Assembly (NCBI RefSeq): GCF_014842265.1
Contig: NZ_JACYVI010000001.1
Location: 794,701 to 858,700 of the forward strand
Source: Pseudomonas sp. CFBP 13711
GTDB taxonomy: Bacteria > Pseudomonadota > Gammaproteobacteria > Pseudomonadales > Pseudomonadaceae
Direction: 5' to 3'
DNA length: 64,000 nt
The notes beneath the pieces were generated by a model, which saw only the letters and a program-made list of their open reading frames with translations, was not told the DNA's origin and ran no database searches. Below, one piece after another: positions 1 to 13,746 of the stretch; position 1 is the first letter of the stretch; each line of letters opens with the position of its first letter. Position numbers and translations under genes: made by a program.

Positions 1-256
1 TCTGGGTCATGGTGGTGCGAATGAAACGCTCGTAGTGACCCAGGTCCAGGTCAGTCTCGGCGCCGTCGTGGGTGACGAACACCTCACCGTGCTGGAACGG
101 GCTCATGGTGCCGGGATCGACGTTGATGTAGGGGTCCAGCTTGAGCATGGTGACCTTAAGTCCCCTCGCCTCCAGGATGGCCGCCAATGAAGCCGAGGCG
201 ATGCCTTTCCCCAATGAAGAAACAACACCGCCCGTGACGAAGATGTAGCGCGTCAT
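1..256 (-). CDS. pyrG: CTP synthase, N-terminal part (cut by window edge)
   Basis: Only the first 85 codons lie in the window. They read [10 protein letters not shown]..., followed by the SSLGKGI P-loop-like motif (about residues 14-20) of the CTP synthase amidoligase domain, then the conserved [13 protein letters not shown] stretch. The enzyme makes CTP from UTP, ATP and glutamine in the cytoplasm. The ATG at 254-256 is the natural start because the family begins with M(T)(K/R)YIFVTGG. It lies downstream of tilS on the same strand, separated by 272 bases that carry a plausible promoter of its own. The glutaminase domain is outside the window. Confidence 0.97.
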
Positions 257-528
257 GAAAAACCCTAGAAGTCTGCGTTAAAGCGGTCAGAGCCGCCGGG
301 GAAAGCGAAGGAAGGCCGAAGCCCCCGACAACCTGCGTGTTTCACTGTGGATCTTCGAATCTGTCGCGCCCAAGTCAGCGACCGGCCTTGAAAAGGTCTG
401 TCCGTGGTTTGCCACATTTTTGAGAATCGTCCAGTAAAAACTGGCTGGTAATCGGCAACTTGCGTCGTTCCGGAAGGATCGACATAAGCTGTATCAAGAA
501 GGGAGCGTAGTCTACCGGAAAGGCCCTT
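257..528 (-). other. pyrG leader / tilS-pyrG intergenic region
   Basis: There is no gene here. Read on the minus strand, this is a leader of about 250 nt between the tilS stop and the pyrG start. A plausible sigma-70 promoter sits at its upstream end. I find no convincing intrinsic terminator and no clear attenuator. A pyrimidine-responsive leader is possible, but nothing in the sequence demands it. Confidence 0.4.
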
Positions 529-537
529 TCAGCTCAA
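509..537 (-). promoter_or_regulatory. putative sigma-70 promoter for pyrG
   Basis: On the minus strand TTGAGC (532-537) is followed by exactly 17 bases and then TAGACT (509-514). Each element matches 4 of 6 consensus positions. The -35 overlaps the last codons of tilS, so pyrG could be transcribed separately from the accA-tilS run. This is pattern-based only. Confidence 0.4.
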
Positions 538-1866
538 ACTTTGGTCATTCGTCGGTGGCAACCAGTGCAATCGCCAGTCGCCACGGGGGCTGGCGTCCAG
601 TCCCGGAAGGTTTGCCACGGCCAATAGTTGCTCGCCGCGGTACAACAGCGGCAATCGGCCGCGCAGAAAAACCGGCACGCCCTTCTCGTTGAGCAGCCTT
701 TTCAGGTCGCGTCGGCCTCTGTCCGGCACATCGAAAGTTTCGCCGCCCTGGCGGTAGTGCACATGCAAGCCACCCGCAGGCGCAGCGCCGAGGATCTGCA
801 GCATGCCGTTGCCCGGCAGCGCGAGAGGTTGCGACGCCATGGACCAGTGTTGCGAGCCGGCGACATTTTTCAGCCAGATCCCGGACAGCCACCAGATACG
901 CCCTTCGGCTCGGTGCATCTGACCATCGGCCAGTCGCCAGATGGGGCGACCGTCCGGCCCGGCGTCGCGCAACGAATCCCAGCCCACCCAGTGATCGGTG
1001 TCCGGCAATCGAGTGAGCGGCGCCAGCCAGTGGCGCAGTGCGTTGCGTTGTCGGGCGGGTGACAGCGCTTCGAGCGGCGCCAGTTCAAGGGAGGGCATGT
1101 CGAGCCACGGCCAGGGGCACGGCGTATCGGCCAGAGCCAGATCCTGCACCGCCAGCTCGTCCAGCAACTGCTGGGCTTCGGCCAGATGCGCGGCGCTGCG
1201 GGCCATGCTCGCGATCGCTTGCGGCCAGCGCGTTGTCACCAGCGGCAGTACATGACTGCGCAGGTAGTTGCGCGAAAAGCGGCTGTCTTTGTTGCTCGGG
1301 TCCTCGATCCAGCTCAACCCCTGTTCCCGGGCATAAGCCTCGAGGGTAGCGCGAGATTCATCCAGCAGCGGCCGAAATAACTGTCCTGCGCCCAAAGGAC
1401 GCTGCGCCGGCATCGCGGCCAGCCCGCGCACCCCGGCGCCACGCAGCAGACGGAACAGCAGCGTCTCGGCCTGATCGTCACGGTGCTGGGCGGTAAGCAG
1501 CACCTCGCCGGGCCCGAGGGTTGAGTTGAACGCGGCGTAACGAGCGTCACGCGCGGCTTGTTCGAGGCTCGCGCAGGGGCGCACCTGGACGTCGATGACC
1601 TCCATCGGCACCCCCAGAATCTGACACATCTGCCGGCAATGCACCGGCCACGAAGCAGCCACCGCCTGAAGGCCATGGTTGACGTGAACAGCGGTCAGCG
1701 GAGGAAGCGCGTGAACCCTGGCAAGTTCCGCCAGCAGGTGAAGCAGGACAGTGGAATCGAGCCCACCTGAGAATGCGACGCGCCAGGCGACTGCAGCGCG
1801 CCAGGGTTCGAGGCGCGACAGCAGACGTCTGGAGAGTGCGAGTGTGATGCTGTCCGGTTTGCTCAT
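529..1866 (-). CDS. tilS: tRNA(Ile)-lysidine synthase
   Basis: This is a 445-residue ATP-dependent enzyme that joins lysine to C34 of the CAU-anticodon tRNA-Ile, so that it reads AUA. The PP-loop motif SGGLDS is at residues 33-38 in the N-terminal catalytic domain. The C-terminal part (about 350-440) carries the TilS substrate-binding domain, with the typical D-x-P-x-RGRRD-x-LKRLLNEKGVP pattern. Length is normal for Pseudomonas (about 430-450). It lies 80 bases downstream of accA and upstream of pyrG, the standard Pseudomonas order. The gene is essential in most bacteria. The start is an ATG with no better alternative nearby. Confidence 0.96.
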   Translation of the reverse strand: MSKPDSITLALSRRLLSRLEPWRAAVAWRVAFSGGLDSTVLLHLLAELARVHALPPLTAVHVNHGLQAVAASWPVHCRQMCQILGVPMEVIDVQVRPCASLEQAARDARYAAFNSTLGPGEVLLTAQHRDDQAETLLFRLLRGAGVRGLAAMPAQRPLGAGQLFRPLLDESRATLEAYAREQGLSWIEDPSNKDSRFSRNYLRSHVLPLVTTRWPQAIASMARSAAHLAEAQQLLDELAVQDLALADTPCPWPWLDMPSLELAPLEALSPARQRNALRHWLAPLTRLPDTDHWVGWDSLRDAGPDGRPIWRLADGQMHRAEGRIWWLSGIWLKNVAGSQHWSMASQPLALPGNGMLQILGAAPAGGLHVHYRQGGETFDVPDRGRRDLKRLLNEKGVPVFLRGRLPLLYRGEQLLAVANLPGLDASPRGDWRLHWLPPTNDQSLS

Positions 1867-1946
1867 GCTGGTTAACCCTGCTTAAAGCTCGCCGGACCGG
1901 TGAGCATCACCGGGTTCGGTGACGCTCCTGTTGCAGAACGGTCCGG

Positions 1947-2894
1947 TTAAAGGCCATAGCTCATCAGGCGGTCGTAACGACGGGCCAGCAGCGCGTCATT
2001 ATCGAACTTCTGAAGCATGCTCAGTTGGCTGCTCAATTCTTCGCGGATCAATGCAGCGGCAGCGGCCGGATCACGGTGCGCGCCACCCAACGGCTCGCTG
2101 ATCACCTTGTCAACGATGCCCAAGCCCTTCAAACGCTCGGCAGTGATGCCCATCGCTTCGGCGGCATCCGGCGCCTTCTCGGCGGTTTTCCAGAGAATGG
2201 ACGCGCAGCCTTCCGGCGAGATCACCGCGTAGGTCGAGTACTGCAGCATGTTCAGTTGATCGCACACGCCGATGGCCAGCGCGCCGCCCGAACCGCCTTC
2301 GCCAATCACGGTGGCAATGATCGGGGTCTTCAGGCGCGCCATGACCCGCAGGTTCCAGGCAATGGCTTCGCTCTGGTTACGCTCTTCGGCGTCGATGCCA
2401 GGATAAGCGCCCGGCGTGTCGATGAAGGTCAGGATCGGCATTTTGAAGCGCTCGGCCATTTCCATCAGGCGGCAGGCCTTGCGGTAGCCTTCAGGACGCG
2501 GCATGCCGAAGTTGCGGCGAACCTTCTCGCGCACTTCGCGGCCTTTCTGATGACCGATCACCATCACCGGCTGCTCGTTCAGACGGGCAATGCCGCCGAC
2601 GATAGCGGCGTCGTCGGAGAAGTGGCGATCGCCATGCAGCTCGTCGAACTCGGTGAAGATGTGTTGAATGTAGTCCAGCGTGTACGGACGACGCGGATGA
2701 CGCGCCATGCGCGCGATCTGCCAACTGGTCAGGTTGCCGAAAATGCTTTCGGTGAGCGTATTGCTCTTCTCTTGCAGTCGAGAGATTTCGTCGCCGATGT
2801 TCAGCGAGTTGTCATTGCCTACCAGACGCAGCTCTTCAATCTTGGCTTGCAGGTCAGCAATCGGCTGTTCGAAATCCAGAAAATTCGGGTTCAT
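1947..2894 (-). CDS. accA: acetyl-CoA carboxylase carboxyltransferase subunit alpha
   Basis: This 315-residue subunit, with AccD, moves the carboxyl group from carboxybiotin to acetyl-CoA to give malonyl-CoA, the committed step of fatty acid synthesis. The crotonase-fold core contains the [12 protein letters not shown] motif and the [11 protein letters not shown] segment that form the CoA/biotin site. The reading frame opens further upstream, but the conserved family N-terminus [12 protein letters not shown] fixes the start at 2894. It follows dnaE on the same strand after about 127 bases, as in Escherichia coli (dnaE-accA). Confidence 0.97.
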   Translation of the reverse strand: MNPNFLDFEQPIADLQAKIEELRLVGNDNSLNIGDEISRLQEKSNTLTESIFGNLTSWQIARMARHPRRPYTLDYIQHIFTEFDELHGDRHFSDDAAIVGGIARLNEQPVMVIGHQKGREVREKVRRNFGMPRPEGYRKACRLMEMAERFKMPILTFIDTPGAYPGIDAEERNQSEAIAWNLRVMARLKTPIIATVIGEGGSGGALAIGVCDQLNMLQYSTYAVISPEGCASILWKTAEKAPDAAEAMGITAERLKGLGIVDKVISEPLGGAHRDPAAAAALIREELSSQLSMLQKFDNDALLARRYDRLMSYGL

Positions 2895-3021
2895 AGGCAT
2901 CCGTCTTGGGTCGACGGCCAAGAGGCCGGCCGGTTGATCCGATAAGCGCCCTACCTTAATGGAGCGGGCGCCTTTCGGTCGAGTTTAAAGTGTCGAGTCA
3001 CAAATGTTGAGCTGATCGGTG

Positions 3022-6543
<3,522 letters not shown>

Positions 6544-6561
6544 GGTTGATCCTATGGTGCA

Positions 6562-6590
6562 GAAAAAACGAAGGCCGGATTGTACCGGCC
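6562..6590 (-). terminator. hairpin with U-tract between rnhB and dnaE
   Basis: Minus-strand RNA downstream of the rnhB stop folds as GGCCGG (6585-6590), a six-base loop, then CCGGCC (6573-6578), followed by UUCG and a run of six U. This is a short intrinsic-terminator shape. It lies 19 bases before the dnaE start, so it probably acts as a partial terminator or attenuator that tunes dnaE relative to the lpx genes. Confidence 0.55.
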
Positions 6591-6614
6591 ATTCAGAAAA
6601 ACATCAGCCCGCGA

Positions 6615-7256
6615 TCAACTGAGCGGCAGCGACATGAAGCCGGTGGAGACCATCATGTCCCGCGCGGCCCAGGCCTGACGGACCGGGCCGAAGGAGCGCC
6701 GGTGAATAGGCGTCGGGCCCAAACGCGCCAGGGCCTCAAGGTGCACGGCCGTGGGATAACCCTTGTGGCCGCCAATGCCGTAGCCCGGATAGAGCAGCTC
6801 CATGCGCGCCATTTCCCGGTCGCGACTGACCTTGGCCAGAATCGACGCGGCGGCAATGGCCGGCACATGGGCGTCACCCTGAATGACAGGCGCGCTGGGC
6901 ACCGACAGCTGCGGGCAGCGGTTGCCGTCGATCAGCGCCAGTTTCGGCGTGATGATCAAGCCTTCTACCGCACGCTTCATCGCCAGCATAGTGGCGTGAA
7001 GAATATTCAGCTCGTCGATCTCTTCGACTTCAGCCCGCGCGATGTGCCAGCACAACGCCTTCTCGCAGATCTCGTCGAACAGTCTTTCGCGCTTGGCTTC
7101 GGTGAGTTTCTTTGAATCGTTCAGGCCCAGAATCGGGCGCTTGGGGTCAAGAATGACCGCCGCAGTGACCACGGCGCCACACAGTGGGCCGCGACCGACT
7201 TCGTCGACACCGGCGACCAGATCCTCGACAAGATTGAAGTCCAGACCCATTTGCAT
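6615..7256 (-). CDS. rnhB: ribonuclease HII
   Basis: RNase HII cuts RNA in RNA-DNA hybrids and removes single ribonucleotides from DNA. The product is 213 residues from the chosen start. The metal-binding GVDEVGRG motif lies about 15 residues in, and the DGNRCP and SILAKVSRD motifs follow. I chose the ATG at 7256 (MQMGLDF...) because the P. aeruginosa protein, as I recall it, begins the same way. An ATG at 7271 that overlaps the lpxB stop (ATGA) would add five residues and cannot be excluded. It is co-directional with lpxB. Confidence 0.95.
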   Translation of the reverse strand: MQMGLDFNLVEDLVAGVDEVGRGPLCGAVVTAAVILDPKRPILGLNDSKKLTEAKRERLFDEICEKALCWHIARAEVEEIDELNILHATMLAMKRAVEGLIITPKLALIDGNRCPQLSVPSAPVIQGDAHVPAIAAASILAKVSRDREMARMELLYPGYGIGGHKGYPTAVHLEALARLGPTPIHRRSFGPVRQAWAARDMMVSTGFMSLPLS

Positions 7257-7267
7257 TGATTGCCTGC

Positions 7268-8404
7268 TCATTGTGAAGGCGTTGCGCCAATCAGGTTCAG
7301 CACCGCTTCGGCGGCCTGATTGGAAGCATCGCGACGCAAGGTTCGGTGAATCGCGTCGAAGCCGGCCGTCTGTGCGTCGCCGTTTTCCAGCAACGGCAAC
7401 AGCGTCTGCGCCAGGGCCTCGGCGGTCGCCGCGTCCTGCAGAAGCTCCGGAACCAGCAAGCGCTGGGCCAGCAAATTCGGCAGCGACACGTACGGGCTTT
7501 TCACCATCCGCTTGAGTATCCAGTAGGTCAGTGGTGCCAGACGATAGGCAACCACCATCGGTCGTTTGTACAGCAGCGCTTCGAGGGTCGCGGTCCCGGA
7601 AGCGATCAGCACGGCATTGCAGGCTGCCAACGCTACGTGGGACCGGCCGTCGAGCAACGTCAGTGGAAGATCGCGCCCTTGCAGCAGTTGCTCGATCTGC
7701 TCACGGCGTTGAGGGCTGGCACAGGGCAGCACGAAACGGATGTCGGGGCGCTCGGCCAGAAGGCGCTCGGCCGCGTCGAAAAACAGCGCACCGAGACGCC
7801 CGACCTCACCACCGCGACTGCCCGGCATCAACGCGACCACCGGGCCTTCGCCCAGGCCAAGTTCGGCGCGCGCCGCCAGTTGATCCGCCTGCAGTGGAAT
7901 GGTGTCGGCCAACGGATGCCCGACGAAACGCACAGGCACGCCCTTCTCTTCATAGAAACGGGCTTCGAACGGCAGCAGCGTCAGCATCAGGTCGCAGCCT
8001 TCACGGATCTTCAGAACACGCTTCTGCCGCCACGCCCATACGGACGGGCTGACGTAATGAACGGTCTTGATCCCGGCCTGACGTAGCTTGAGCTCGATAT
8101 TGAGGGTGAAATCCGGGGCATCGATGCCGATGAACACGTCGGGCTTTTCGTCGATGAGGGCCTGAATCAGCAACTTGCGGCGGGCGAGCAGCTCCTTCAG
8201 GCGGCCCAGTACTTCCACAAGGCCCATGACCGACAGGCGCTCCATCGGAAAATACGACGTCATGCCCTGGGCTTCCATGAGCGGTCCGCCGACACCAATA
8301 AATTCGGCGTCCGGATGCCGCGCCTTGATTGCACGCATCAAACCGGAGCCGAGAATGTCGCCGGAGGCCTCTCCGGCCACCAGCGCAATACGCAAGCGGG
8401 CCAT
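7268..8404 (-). CDS. lpxB: lipid-A-disaccharide synthase
   Basis: LpxB is a GT19-family glycosyltransferase at the inner face of the inner membrane. It condenses UDP-2,3-diacylglucosamine with lipid X to form the lipid A disaccharide. The protein has 378 residues, the usual size. The N-terminal VAGEASGD motif (about 9-16) and the internal MPGSRGGEV and IASGTATLE motifs are diagnostic of the GT-B fold sugar-nucleotide site. It begins 2 bases after lpxA ends and its stop lies at the upstream edge of rnhB, so it is in one transcript with lpxD-fabZ-lpxA. Confidence 0.97.
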   Translation of the reverse strand: MARLRIALVAGEASGDILGSGLMRAIKARHPDAEFIGVGGPLMEAQGMTSYFPMERLSVMGLVEVLGRLKELLARRKLLIQALIDEKPDVFIGIDAPDFTLNIELKLRQAGIKTVHYVSPSVWAWRQKRVLKIREGCDLMLTLLPFEARFYEEKGVPVRFVGHPLADTIPLQADQLAARAELGLGEGPVVALMPGSRGGEVGRLGALFFDAAERLLAERPDIRFVLPCASPQRREQIEQLLQGRDLPLTLLDGRSHVALAACNAVLIASGTATLEALLYKRPMVVAYRLAPLTYWILKRMVKSPYVSLPNLLAQRLLVPELLQDAATAEALAQTLLPLLENGDAQTAGFDAIHRTLRRDASNQAAEAVLNLIGATPSQ

Positions 8405-8406
8405 GG

Positions 8407-9183
8407 TCAGCGGGTGATGCCGCGAGTCGAAGACTGGATGGACTTGAGGAACAGCTCGACTTCGGGGAACTGCGCGGCGGGTTCGCTCAGCTCGACGATC
8501 GCCTGCTCCACGGTCAGGCCCTGACGGTAGACGGTCTTGTAGGCGCGGCGCAGCGCATGGATCGCTTCCTCGGAGAAGCCGCGACGGCGCATGCCTTCGA
8601 AGTTCATGCTACGGGCTTCGGCCGGGTTGCCGAACACGGTGACGAACGCCGGAACGTCCTTGCCGATGGCCGTGCCCATGCCGGAAAAACTGTGCGCGCC
8701 GATATGGCAATACTGATGCACCAGGGTGAACCCCGACAGAATGGCCCAGTCATCCACGTGCACATGGCCGGCCAGTGCGGTGTTGTTGACCAGAATGCAG
8801 TGATTGCCGATGACGCTGTCATGACCGATGTGCGCGTAGGCCATGATCAGGTTGTGATCACCGAGGGTGGTTTCGGCGCGGTCTTGAATGGTGCCACGGT
8901 GGATGGTCACGCCTTCACGGATGACGTTGTGGTCACCGATCACCAGACGTGTCGCTTCACCTTTGTATTTCAGATCAGGCGTGTCCTCACCTACCGAGGA
9001 AAACTGGTAGATGTGGTTGTGTTTGCCGATTTTGGTCGGGCCGCGCAGGATCACATGCGGTCCGATCACTGTACCCTCGCCGATTTCCACACCAGGTCCG
9101 ACGATCGACCACGGGCCGACCTCCACATTGTCGGCCAGCACGGCCGTCGGATCGATGATTGCGCGAGAGTCAATCAAACTCAT
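8407..9183 (-). CDS. lpxA: acyl-ACP--UDP-N-acetylglucosamine O-acyltransferase
   Basis: This 258-residue left-handed beta-helix enzyme carries out the first step of lipid A synthesis, moving a 3-hydroxyacyl chain from ACP to UDP-GlcNAc. Hexapeptide repeats fill residues 1-180. The catalytic His is H121 within [11 protein letters not shown] (equivalent to E. coli H125 by my alignment). The hydrocarbon-ruler position is methionine (M169 in HSFSGMG), as known for P. aeruginosa LpxA, which selects a 10-carbon chain. The same selectivity is therefore inferred here. Its ATG overlaps the fabZ stop by 4 bases. Confidence 0.97.
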   Translation of the reverse strand: MSLIDSRAIIDPTAVLADNVEVGPWSIVGPGVEIGEGTVIGPHVILRGPTKIGKHNHIYQFSSVGEDTPDLKYKGEATRLVIGDHNVIREGVTIHRGTIQDRAETTLGDHNLIMAYAHIGHDSVIGNHCILVNNTALAGHVHVDDWAILSGFTLVHQYCHIGAHSFSGMGTAIGKDVPAFVTVFGNPAEARSMNFEGMRRRGFSEEAIHALRRAYKTVYRQGLTVEQAIVELSEPAAQFPEVELFLKSIQSSTRGITR

Positions 9184-9620
9184 AGTTTGCGTTCCGCACA
9201 GATGATTTCAGCCGAGCAGACCGGCTTGCCATCTACCGATGCCTGGCATTCGAACTTCCAGATCTGACGCTTGCAGCTCAGGAATTTCGCTTCGAGGATC
9301 AGCTGATCCCCCGGCAGCACGGGCTGGCGAAAGCGCAGTTTGTCGGAACCGACGAAGTAATACAGGGTGCCGTCGGCAGGCTTCACATCGAGCATCTTGA
9401 AGCCCAGGATGCCGGCCGCTTGAGCCATGGCCTCAATGATCAGCACGCCCGGCATGATGGGGTGCTGAGGAAAGTGACCGTTGAAGAAAGGCTCGTTGAT
9501 GCTGACATTCTTGTAGGCACGAATGCTCTTGGTCTCGACATCCAGCTCCACCACACGGTCCACAAGCAGGAACGGGTAACGGTGCGGCAGATATTCACGG
9601 ATTTCGTTGATGTCCATCAT
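9180..9620 (-). CDS. fabZ: 3-hydroxyacyl-[acyl-carrier-protein] dehydratase FabZ
   Basis: This 146-residue hot-dog-fold dehydratase of type II fatty acid synthesis competes with LpxA for 3-hydroxyacyl-ACP. The catalytic pair is H49 in NGHFPQHP and E63 in [11 protein letters not shown] second ATG one codon later gives [16 protein letters not shown] and is equally possible. The stop overlaps the lpxA start (ATGA), so the two competing enzymes are probably translationally coupled. Confidence 0.97.
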   Translation of the reverse strand: MMDINEIREYLPHRYPFLLVDRVVELDVETKSIRAYKNVSINEPFFNGHFPQHPIMPGVLIIEAMAQAAGILGFKMLDVKPADGTLYYFVGSDKLRFRQPVLPGDQLILEAKFLSCKRQIWKFECQASVDGKPVCSAEIICAERKL

Positions 9621-9644
9621 TTCGAAGGGAAGCCTGTAGTAAAG

Positions 9645-9676
9645 AGTGGGAGGGCGCGACTAACGCGCGTCACTCC
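9645..9676 (-). other. imperfect hairpin between lpxD and fabZ
   Basis: GAGTG...GGCGCG then CGCGC..CACTC can pair across the 112-base lpxD-fabZ gap. It has no U-tract, so it looks more like an mRNA processing or stability element than a terminator. Confidence 0.25.
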
Positions 9677-9732
9677 TCTAGCAAATCAAGGAGGCAGTTT
9701 ATCGGCTGTGCACGCTTGATAAGAAAAAAGTA

Positions 9733-10788
9733 TCAGCCATCAGATGAAGCTTTACCGCCTGAGGTCACTGCCTCGACAATCTTTTCCAGGTGCTGCAGAC
9801 GTCGCGCCATGTCATCGAGATGACGCATGCGTGCCGCGCTCTTGCGCCACTCCGCCGCCGGCTGCATCGCCGTCCCCGAAGAATACGATCCAGGCTCGGT
9901 GATCGACCGGGTGACCATGGTCATGCCGGTGACGAAAACCCCGTCGCAGATCTCGATATGGCCCACCAGCCCGACACCGCCTGCGAGCATGCAATGCTTG
10001 CCGATCTTCGCGCTGCCCGAGATGCCGACGCACGCGGCCATGGCCGTGTGGTCGCCGATCTGGACGTTGTGAGCGATCTGAATCTGGTTATCCAGCTTCA
10101 CGCCATTGCCGATGCGGGTGTCATCCATGGCACCGCGGTCGATGGCGGTGTTCACGCCAATCTCGACATCGTCACCGATGGTCACACCGCCAATCTGCGC
10201 GATCTTCTGCCAGACGCCTTTCTCGTTGGCAAAACCAAAACCTTCACCGCCCAGCACCGCACCGGACTGGATGACCACCCGCTGCCCGATACGGACGTCG
10301 TGATACAGCGTGACGCGCGGGGCAAGCCAGCCGCCCTCGCCAATCACGCTGCGAGCGCCGATGAAGCAATGGGCGCCAATGGTCACACCGGCCGCAATCC
10401 GCGCGCCGCTTTCGATGACCGCATAAGCGCCAACGCTGGCCGCCGGGTCGACGAACGCATCCGGCGCTACCAGGGCAGTCGGGTGTACACCGACGGCAGC
10501 CTTGGGCTTGGGATCGAACAGATGGGAAATACGGGCGTAGGCCAGATACGGATCAGGCACCAGCAATGCGTCAGCGGCATACCCTTCAGCATCCGCCGGC
10601 TTGAGCAGCACGGCAGCGGCCTGGGTGGTCGCGAGGAATTTTCGGTACTGAGGATTGGCCAGAAAGCTGACCTGATCAGGACCGGCTTCCTGCAAGGTTG
10701 CCAGTCCTGTGATTTGCTTGTCCGCCGGGCCACGCAGGGTGGCGCCGAGGAACTCGGCCAATTGGCCGAGTGTGATGGTCGCGGTCAT
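9733..10788 (-). CDS. lpxD: UDP-3-O-(3-hydroxyacyl)glucosamine N-acyltransferase
   Basis: LpxD adds the second (N-linked) 3-hydroxyacyl chain in lipid A synthesis. The 351-residue protein has the N-terminal uridine-binding domain (about 1-100), a left-handed beta-helix of hexapeptide repeats (about 100-310), and a C-terminal helix ([17 protein letters not shown]) that binds ACP. The catalytic base is H240 in QIAHNVQIG. It begins 4 bases after ompH ends, so the two genes are in one operon. Confidence 0.97.
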   Translation of the reverse strand: MTATITLGQLAEFLGATLRGPADKQITGLATLQEAGPDQVSFLANPQYRKFLATTQAAAVLLKPADAEGYAADALLVPDPYLAYARISHLFDPKPKAAVGVHPTALVAPDAFVDPAASVGAYAVIESGARIAAGVTIGAHCFIGARSVIGEGGWLAPRVTLYHDVRIGQRVVIQSGAVLGGEGFGFANEKGVWQKIAQIGGVTIGDDVEIGVNTAIDRGAMDDTRIGNGVKLDNQIQIAHNVQIGDHTAMAACVGISGSAKIGKHCMLAGGVGLVGHIEICDGVFVTGMTMVTRSITEPGSYSSGTAMQPAAEWRKSAARMRHLDDMARRLQHLEKIVEAVTSGGKASSDG

Positions 10789-10792
10789 TAAC

Positions 10793-11296
10793 TTACTTCA
10801 GCTGATTCATGCGCTCGATAACCTGGCGAGTGACGTCGTATTGCGGCTTGACGTCAATCACGGCACCGCGCTCGAACACCAGGTCAAAGCCGCCTTTCTT
10901 GATGACTTCTTCTACCGCCTGGTCCAGCTTCGGCTTGAGTTGCTTGAGCATGTCGCGGTCAGCAACAGCCTTGGCTTCGTTCAGTTCTTTGGACTGGAAC
11001 TGGAAGTCACGGGCTTTTTGCTTGAAGTCCAGTTCCAGACGCTCGCGCTCAGGCTGGGCCATCTTGTCGCCACCAGCAACCAGACGATCCTGAATGCCTT
11101 TGGCGCTGCTTTCCAGCGCTTTCAGCTTGGTCAGCTGAGGACCGAATTTTTTCTCTGCATCCACTGCGTACCGCTTGGCTGCGTCGGATTCGAGCAGGGC
11201 CATCTGGTAGTTCAGTACTGCGATTTTCATGTCAGCAAATGCCGGGCCTGCGATCAGAACCGTTGCCAGCAATGCCAATTGGGTCAACTTACGCAC
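10793..11296 (-). CDS. ompH: OmpH/Skp-family periplasmic chaperone
   Basis: The 167-residue protein starts at GTG 11294-11296, preceded by AGGAG nine bases upstream. The frame stays open further upstream, but that extension lacks a signal peptide. From the GTG the product has a clean signal peptide (about 21 residues, ending AGPAFA before DMKIAVLN). The long helical, Lys/Glu-rich middle fits the coiled tentacles of Skp, which escorts unfolded outer-membrane proteins. It lies between bamA and lpxD as in other gammaproteobacteria. Confidence 0.94.
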   Translation of the reverse strand: MRKLTQLALLATVLIAGPAFADMKIAVLNYQMALLESDAAKRYAVDAEKKFGPQLTKLKALESSAKGIQDRLVAGGDKMAQPERERLELDFKQKARDFQFQSKELNEAKAVADRDMLKQLKPKLDQAVEEVIKKGGFDLVFERGAVIDVKPQYDVTRQVIERMNQLK

Positions 11297-11342
11297 GATG
11301 TAACTCCTACAGAATCCGTTGTCGTTAGCAGTGATCAGACCC

Positions 11343-13721
11343 TTAGAAGGTCTGACCGAGAGAGAATTGGAAGACCTGGGTTTCGGTGCTGTCGTCCGGT
11401 TTCTTGACCGGCATCGCCAGGGCAAAACTCAACGGACCCAGTGCAGTCACCCATGTCACGCCCACACCGACGGAGCTGGCAAGGCCGGAAAGATCGGGGC
11501 CGTTGCATTCGACTTTTTGTTTGTCGAGCGTGGTCTTCTGCGAGCCGCAATTGGTGCTGAATGTATTACCTACGTCCCAGAACAGCGATGTGCGCAAGGA
11601 ACGCTGGTCCTTGATGAACGGCAGCGGGAACAGGATCTCTGCACCGCCGGTGATCAGGACGTTACCACCGAACGGCAGGGGATCCTGATCCGGGTCTGCC
11701 AAAGTTCCTTTTTGAGCGTTGGCTTGACTTGGCGTACTGCGCGGGCCAAGCGTGCTGTCCTTGAAGCCACGTACCGAGTTGAAGCCACCGGCGTAGTAGT
11801 TCTCATAGAACGGCAGACCGGAGGTCGAGCCGTAACCGTCGCCATAACCCAGTTCCGAGTGCAGACGCAGGGTGTAGTTGTTGGTGATCGGATGGAACAA
11901 CTGGCCGCGATAATCAATTTTGTAGAACGACAGGTCGCTGCCCGGAATGGTGGTTTCCAGGGTCAGGCTCTGGGAACTACCACGGGTTGGCAATGTGCCT
12001 TTGTTGAGTGTCGACTCGGACCAGCCCACCGACGCCTTGAAGTTGGTGAAGCTGTCGCCTTCTTTCTCGATGAAGTCGAAGATCTCGTCAACGGTGTACT
12101 TGCCGGTGCTCAGCTCATCCTTCTGTACCGACAGGCCGAAGTTCAGGCGAGAGGTCTCGCTGATCGGGTAGCCCATGTTGATACCGGCGCCCAGGCTGTC
12201 GACCGAGTAGCTCGCCACGTCGACGTCGAGGTCGTCGTAGTCGGTCTTGCGGTAGAACGCGCTGTAGCCAAGGCTCACACCGTCCGGCGTGAAATACGGA
12301 TCGACGTAGCTGAAGTTGTAACGGGTCTGGTATTCGCTTTTGGTCAGGCCGATGCTGACCTTGTTACCGGTACCCAGGAAGTTGTTCTGGCTGATGGAGC
12401 CACCCAGGATCAGACCGGCGCTCTGCGCAAAACCGACGCTGGCGGTGATCGAACCGGACGCCTGCTCTTCAACGGCATAGTTCACGTCGACCTGATCGTC
12501 GGTGCCAGGCACTGCAGGCGTTTCAACGTTCACTTCCTTGAAGAAGCCCAGACGGTCAAGACGGGTCTTCGACTGGTCGATCAGGTAAGTGGAAGCCCAA
12601 CCGCCTTCCATCTGACGCATTTCACGACGCAGCACTTCGTCCGCTGTCTTGGTGTTGCCACGGAAGTTGATACGGTTGACGTAAGCACGCTTGCCCGGAT
12701 CAACGACGAAAGTGATATCGACGGTGTGGTCTTCATCGTTCGGCGTCGGCACACCGTTGACGTTGGCGAAGGTGTAACCCTCGTTACCCAGACGGCGGGT
12801 GATCAGCTCGGAGGTGGTGGTCATCACCTTGCGGGAGAACACCTGGCCCGGCTTGACCAGCAGCAGCGATTTGACCTGATCTTCAGGGACCTTGAGGTCA
12901 CCGCTCAGCTTGACCGACTTGACGCTGTACTTCTCGCCTTCATGAATGTTGACGGTGATGTACACGCTTTTCTTGTCGGGCGTGATGGATACCTGGGTCG
13001 AGGCGATATCCATGTTGATATAGCCGCGGTCGAGGTAGTACGAACGCAGACGTTCCAGGTCGCCGGAGAGTTTCTCACGGGCGTACTTGTCGTCGTTCTT
13101 GAAGAAGGAAAGCCAGTTGGTGGTTTTCAGTTCGAACAGATCGACCAGATCGTCTTCAGGGAAGACCGAGTTACCCACCACGTTGATGTGCTGGATGGCG
13201 GCAACTGCGCCCTCGTTGATGTTGATCTTCAGACCCACACGGTTACGCGGCTGCGGCACGACTTCGGTGGCGACTTCTGCAGAATAGCGGCCCTGGGCAA
13301 CGTACTGACGTTGCAGCTCGTTGCGGACGCCTTCCAGCGTAGCGCGCTGAAAGATTTCGCCTTCGGCCAGACCGGACTGCTTCAGACCTTTCATCAGGTC
13401 CTCAGTGGTGATCGCTTTGTTGCCTTCGATTTCGATACTCGAGACCGACGGACGCTCCACAACTGTGATGACCAGGACGTTACCGTCGCGGCCCAGCTGG
13501 ATGTCCTGGAAAAATCCGGTTTTGAACAGCGCGCGAGTTGCGTCGACAAGACGCCCATCATCGGCCTGCTCACCCACGTTCAACGGCAGCGCGCCAAACA
13601 CGCTGCCGGCGGAAACCCGCTGCAGACCGTTGACCCGGATATCGGAGATAGTGAAGGACTCGGCGTGAACTTCGGCGATCATCAGTACGGCAAGAACCGC
13701 AGTTAGCAGCAGACGTTTCAT
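11343..13721 (-). CDS. bamA: outer membrane protein assembly factor BamA
   Basis: This 792-residue Omp85-family protein is the core of the machine that folds beta-barrels into the outer membrane. The start at 13721 gives a signal peptide (MKRLLLTAVLAV...EVHA, about 20 residues). Five POTRA domains (about 21-420) precede a C-terminal 16-strand barrel. The final residue is phenylalanine (FSLGQTF), the usual barrel insertion signal. The ATG 20 codons further upstream would spoil the signal sequence. It lies downstream of rseP and upstream of ompH. Confidence 0.97.
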   Translation of the reverse strand: MKRLLLTAVLAVLMIAEVHAESFTISDIRVNGLQRVSAGSVFGALPLNVGEQADDGRLVDATRALFKTGFFQDIQLGRDGNVLVITVVERPSVSSIEIEGNKAITTEDLMKGLKQSGLAEGEIFQRATLEGVRNELQRQYVAQGRYSAEVATEVVPQPRNRVGLKININEGAVAAIQHINVVGNSVFPEDDLVDLFELKTTNWLSFFKNDDKYAREKLSGDLERLRSYYLDRGYINMDIASTQVSITPDKKSVYITVNIHEGEKYSVKSVKLSGDLKVPEDQVKSLLLVKPGQVFSRKVMTTTSELITRRLGNEGYTFANVNGVPTPNDEDHTVDITFVVDPGKRAYVNRINFRGNTKTADEVLRREMRQMEGGWASTYLIDQSKTRLDRLGFFKEVNVETPAVPGTDDQVDVNYAVEEQASGSITASVGFAQSAGLILGGSISQNNFLGTGNKVSIGLTKSEYQTRYNFSYVDPYFTPDGVSLGYSAFYRKTDYDDLDVDVASYSVDSLGAGINMGYPISETSRLNFGLSVQKDELSTGKYTVDEIFDFIEKEGDSFTNFKASVGWSESTLNKGTLPTRGSSQSLTLETTIPGSDLSFYKIDYRGQLFHPITNNYTLRLHSELGYGDGYGSTSGLPFYENYYAGGFNSVRGFKDSTLGPRSTPSQANAQKGTLADPDQDPLPFGGNVLITGGAEILFPLPFIKDQRSLRTSLFWDVGNTFSTNCGSQKTTLDKQKVECNGPDLSGLASSVGVGVTWVTALGPLSFALAMPVKKPDDSTETQVFQFSLGQTF

Positions 13722-13746
13722 GAAGTCCTTTCTTATTCCAACTGGC

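Noticed and set aside
11319..13706. 795-codon plus-strand open frame
   Set aside because: It lies antisense to bamA, whose protein is unmistakable. Long antisense frames are common in GC-rich genes.
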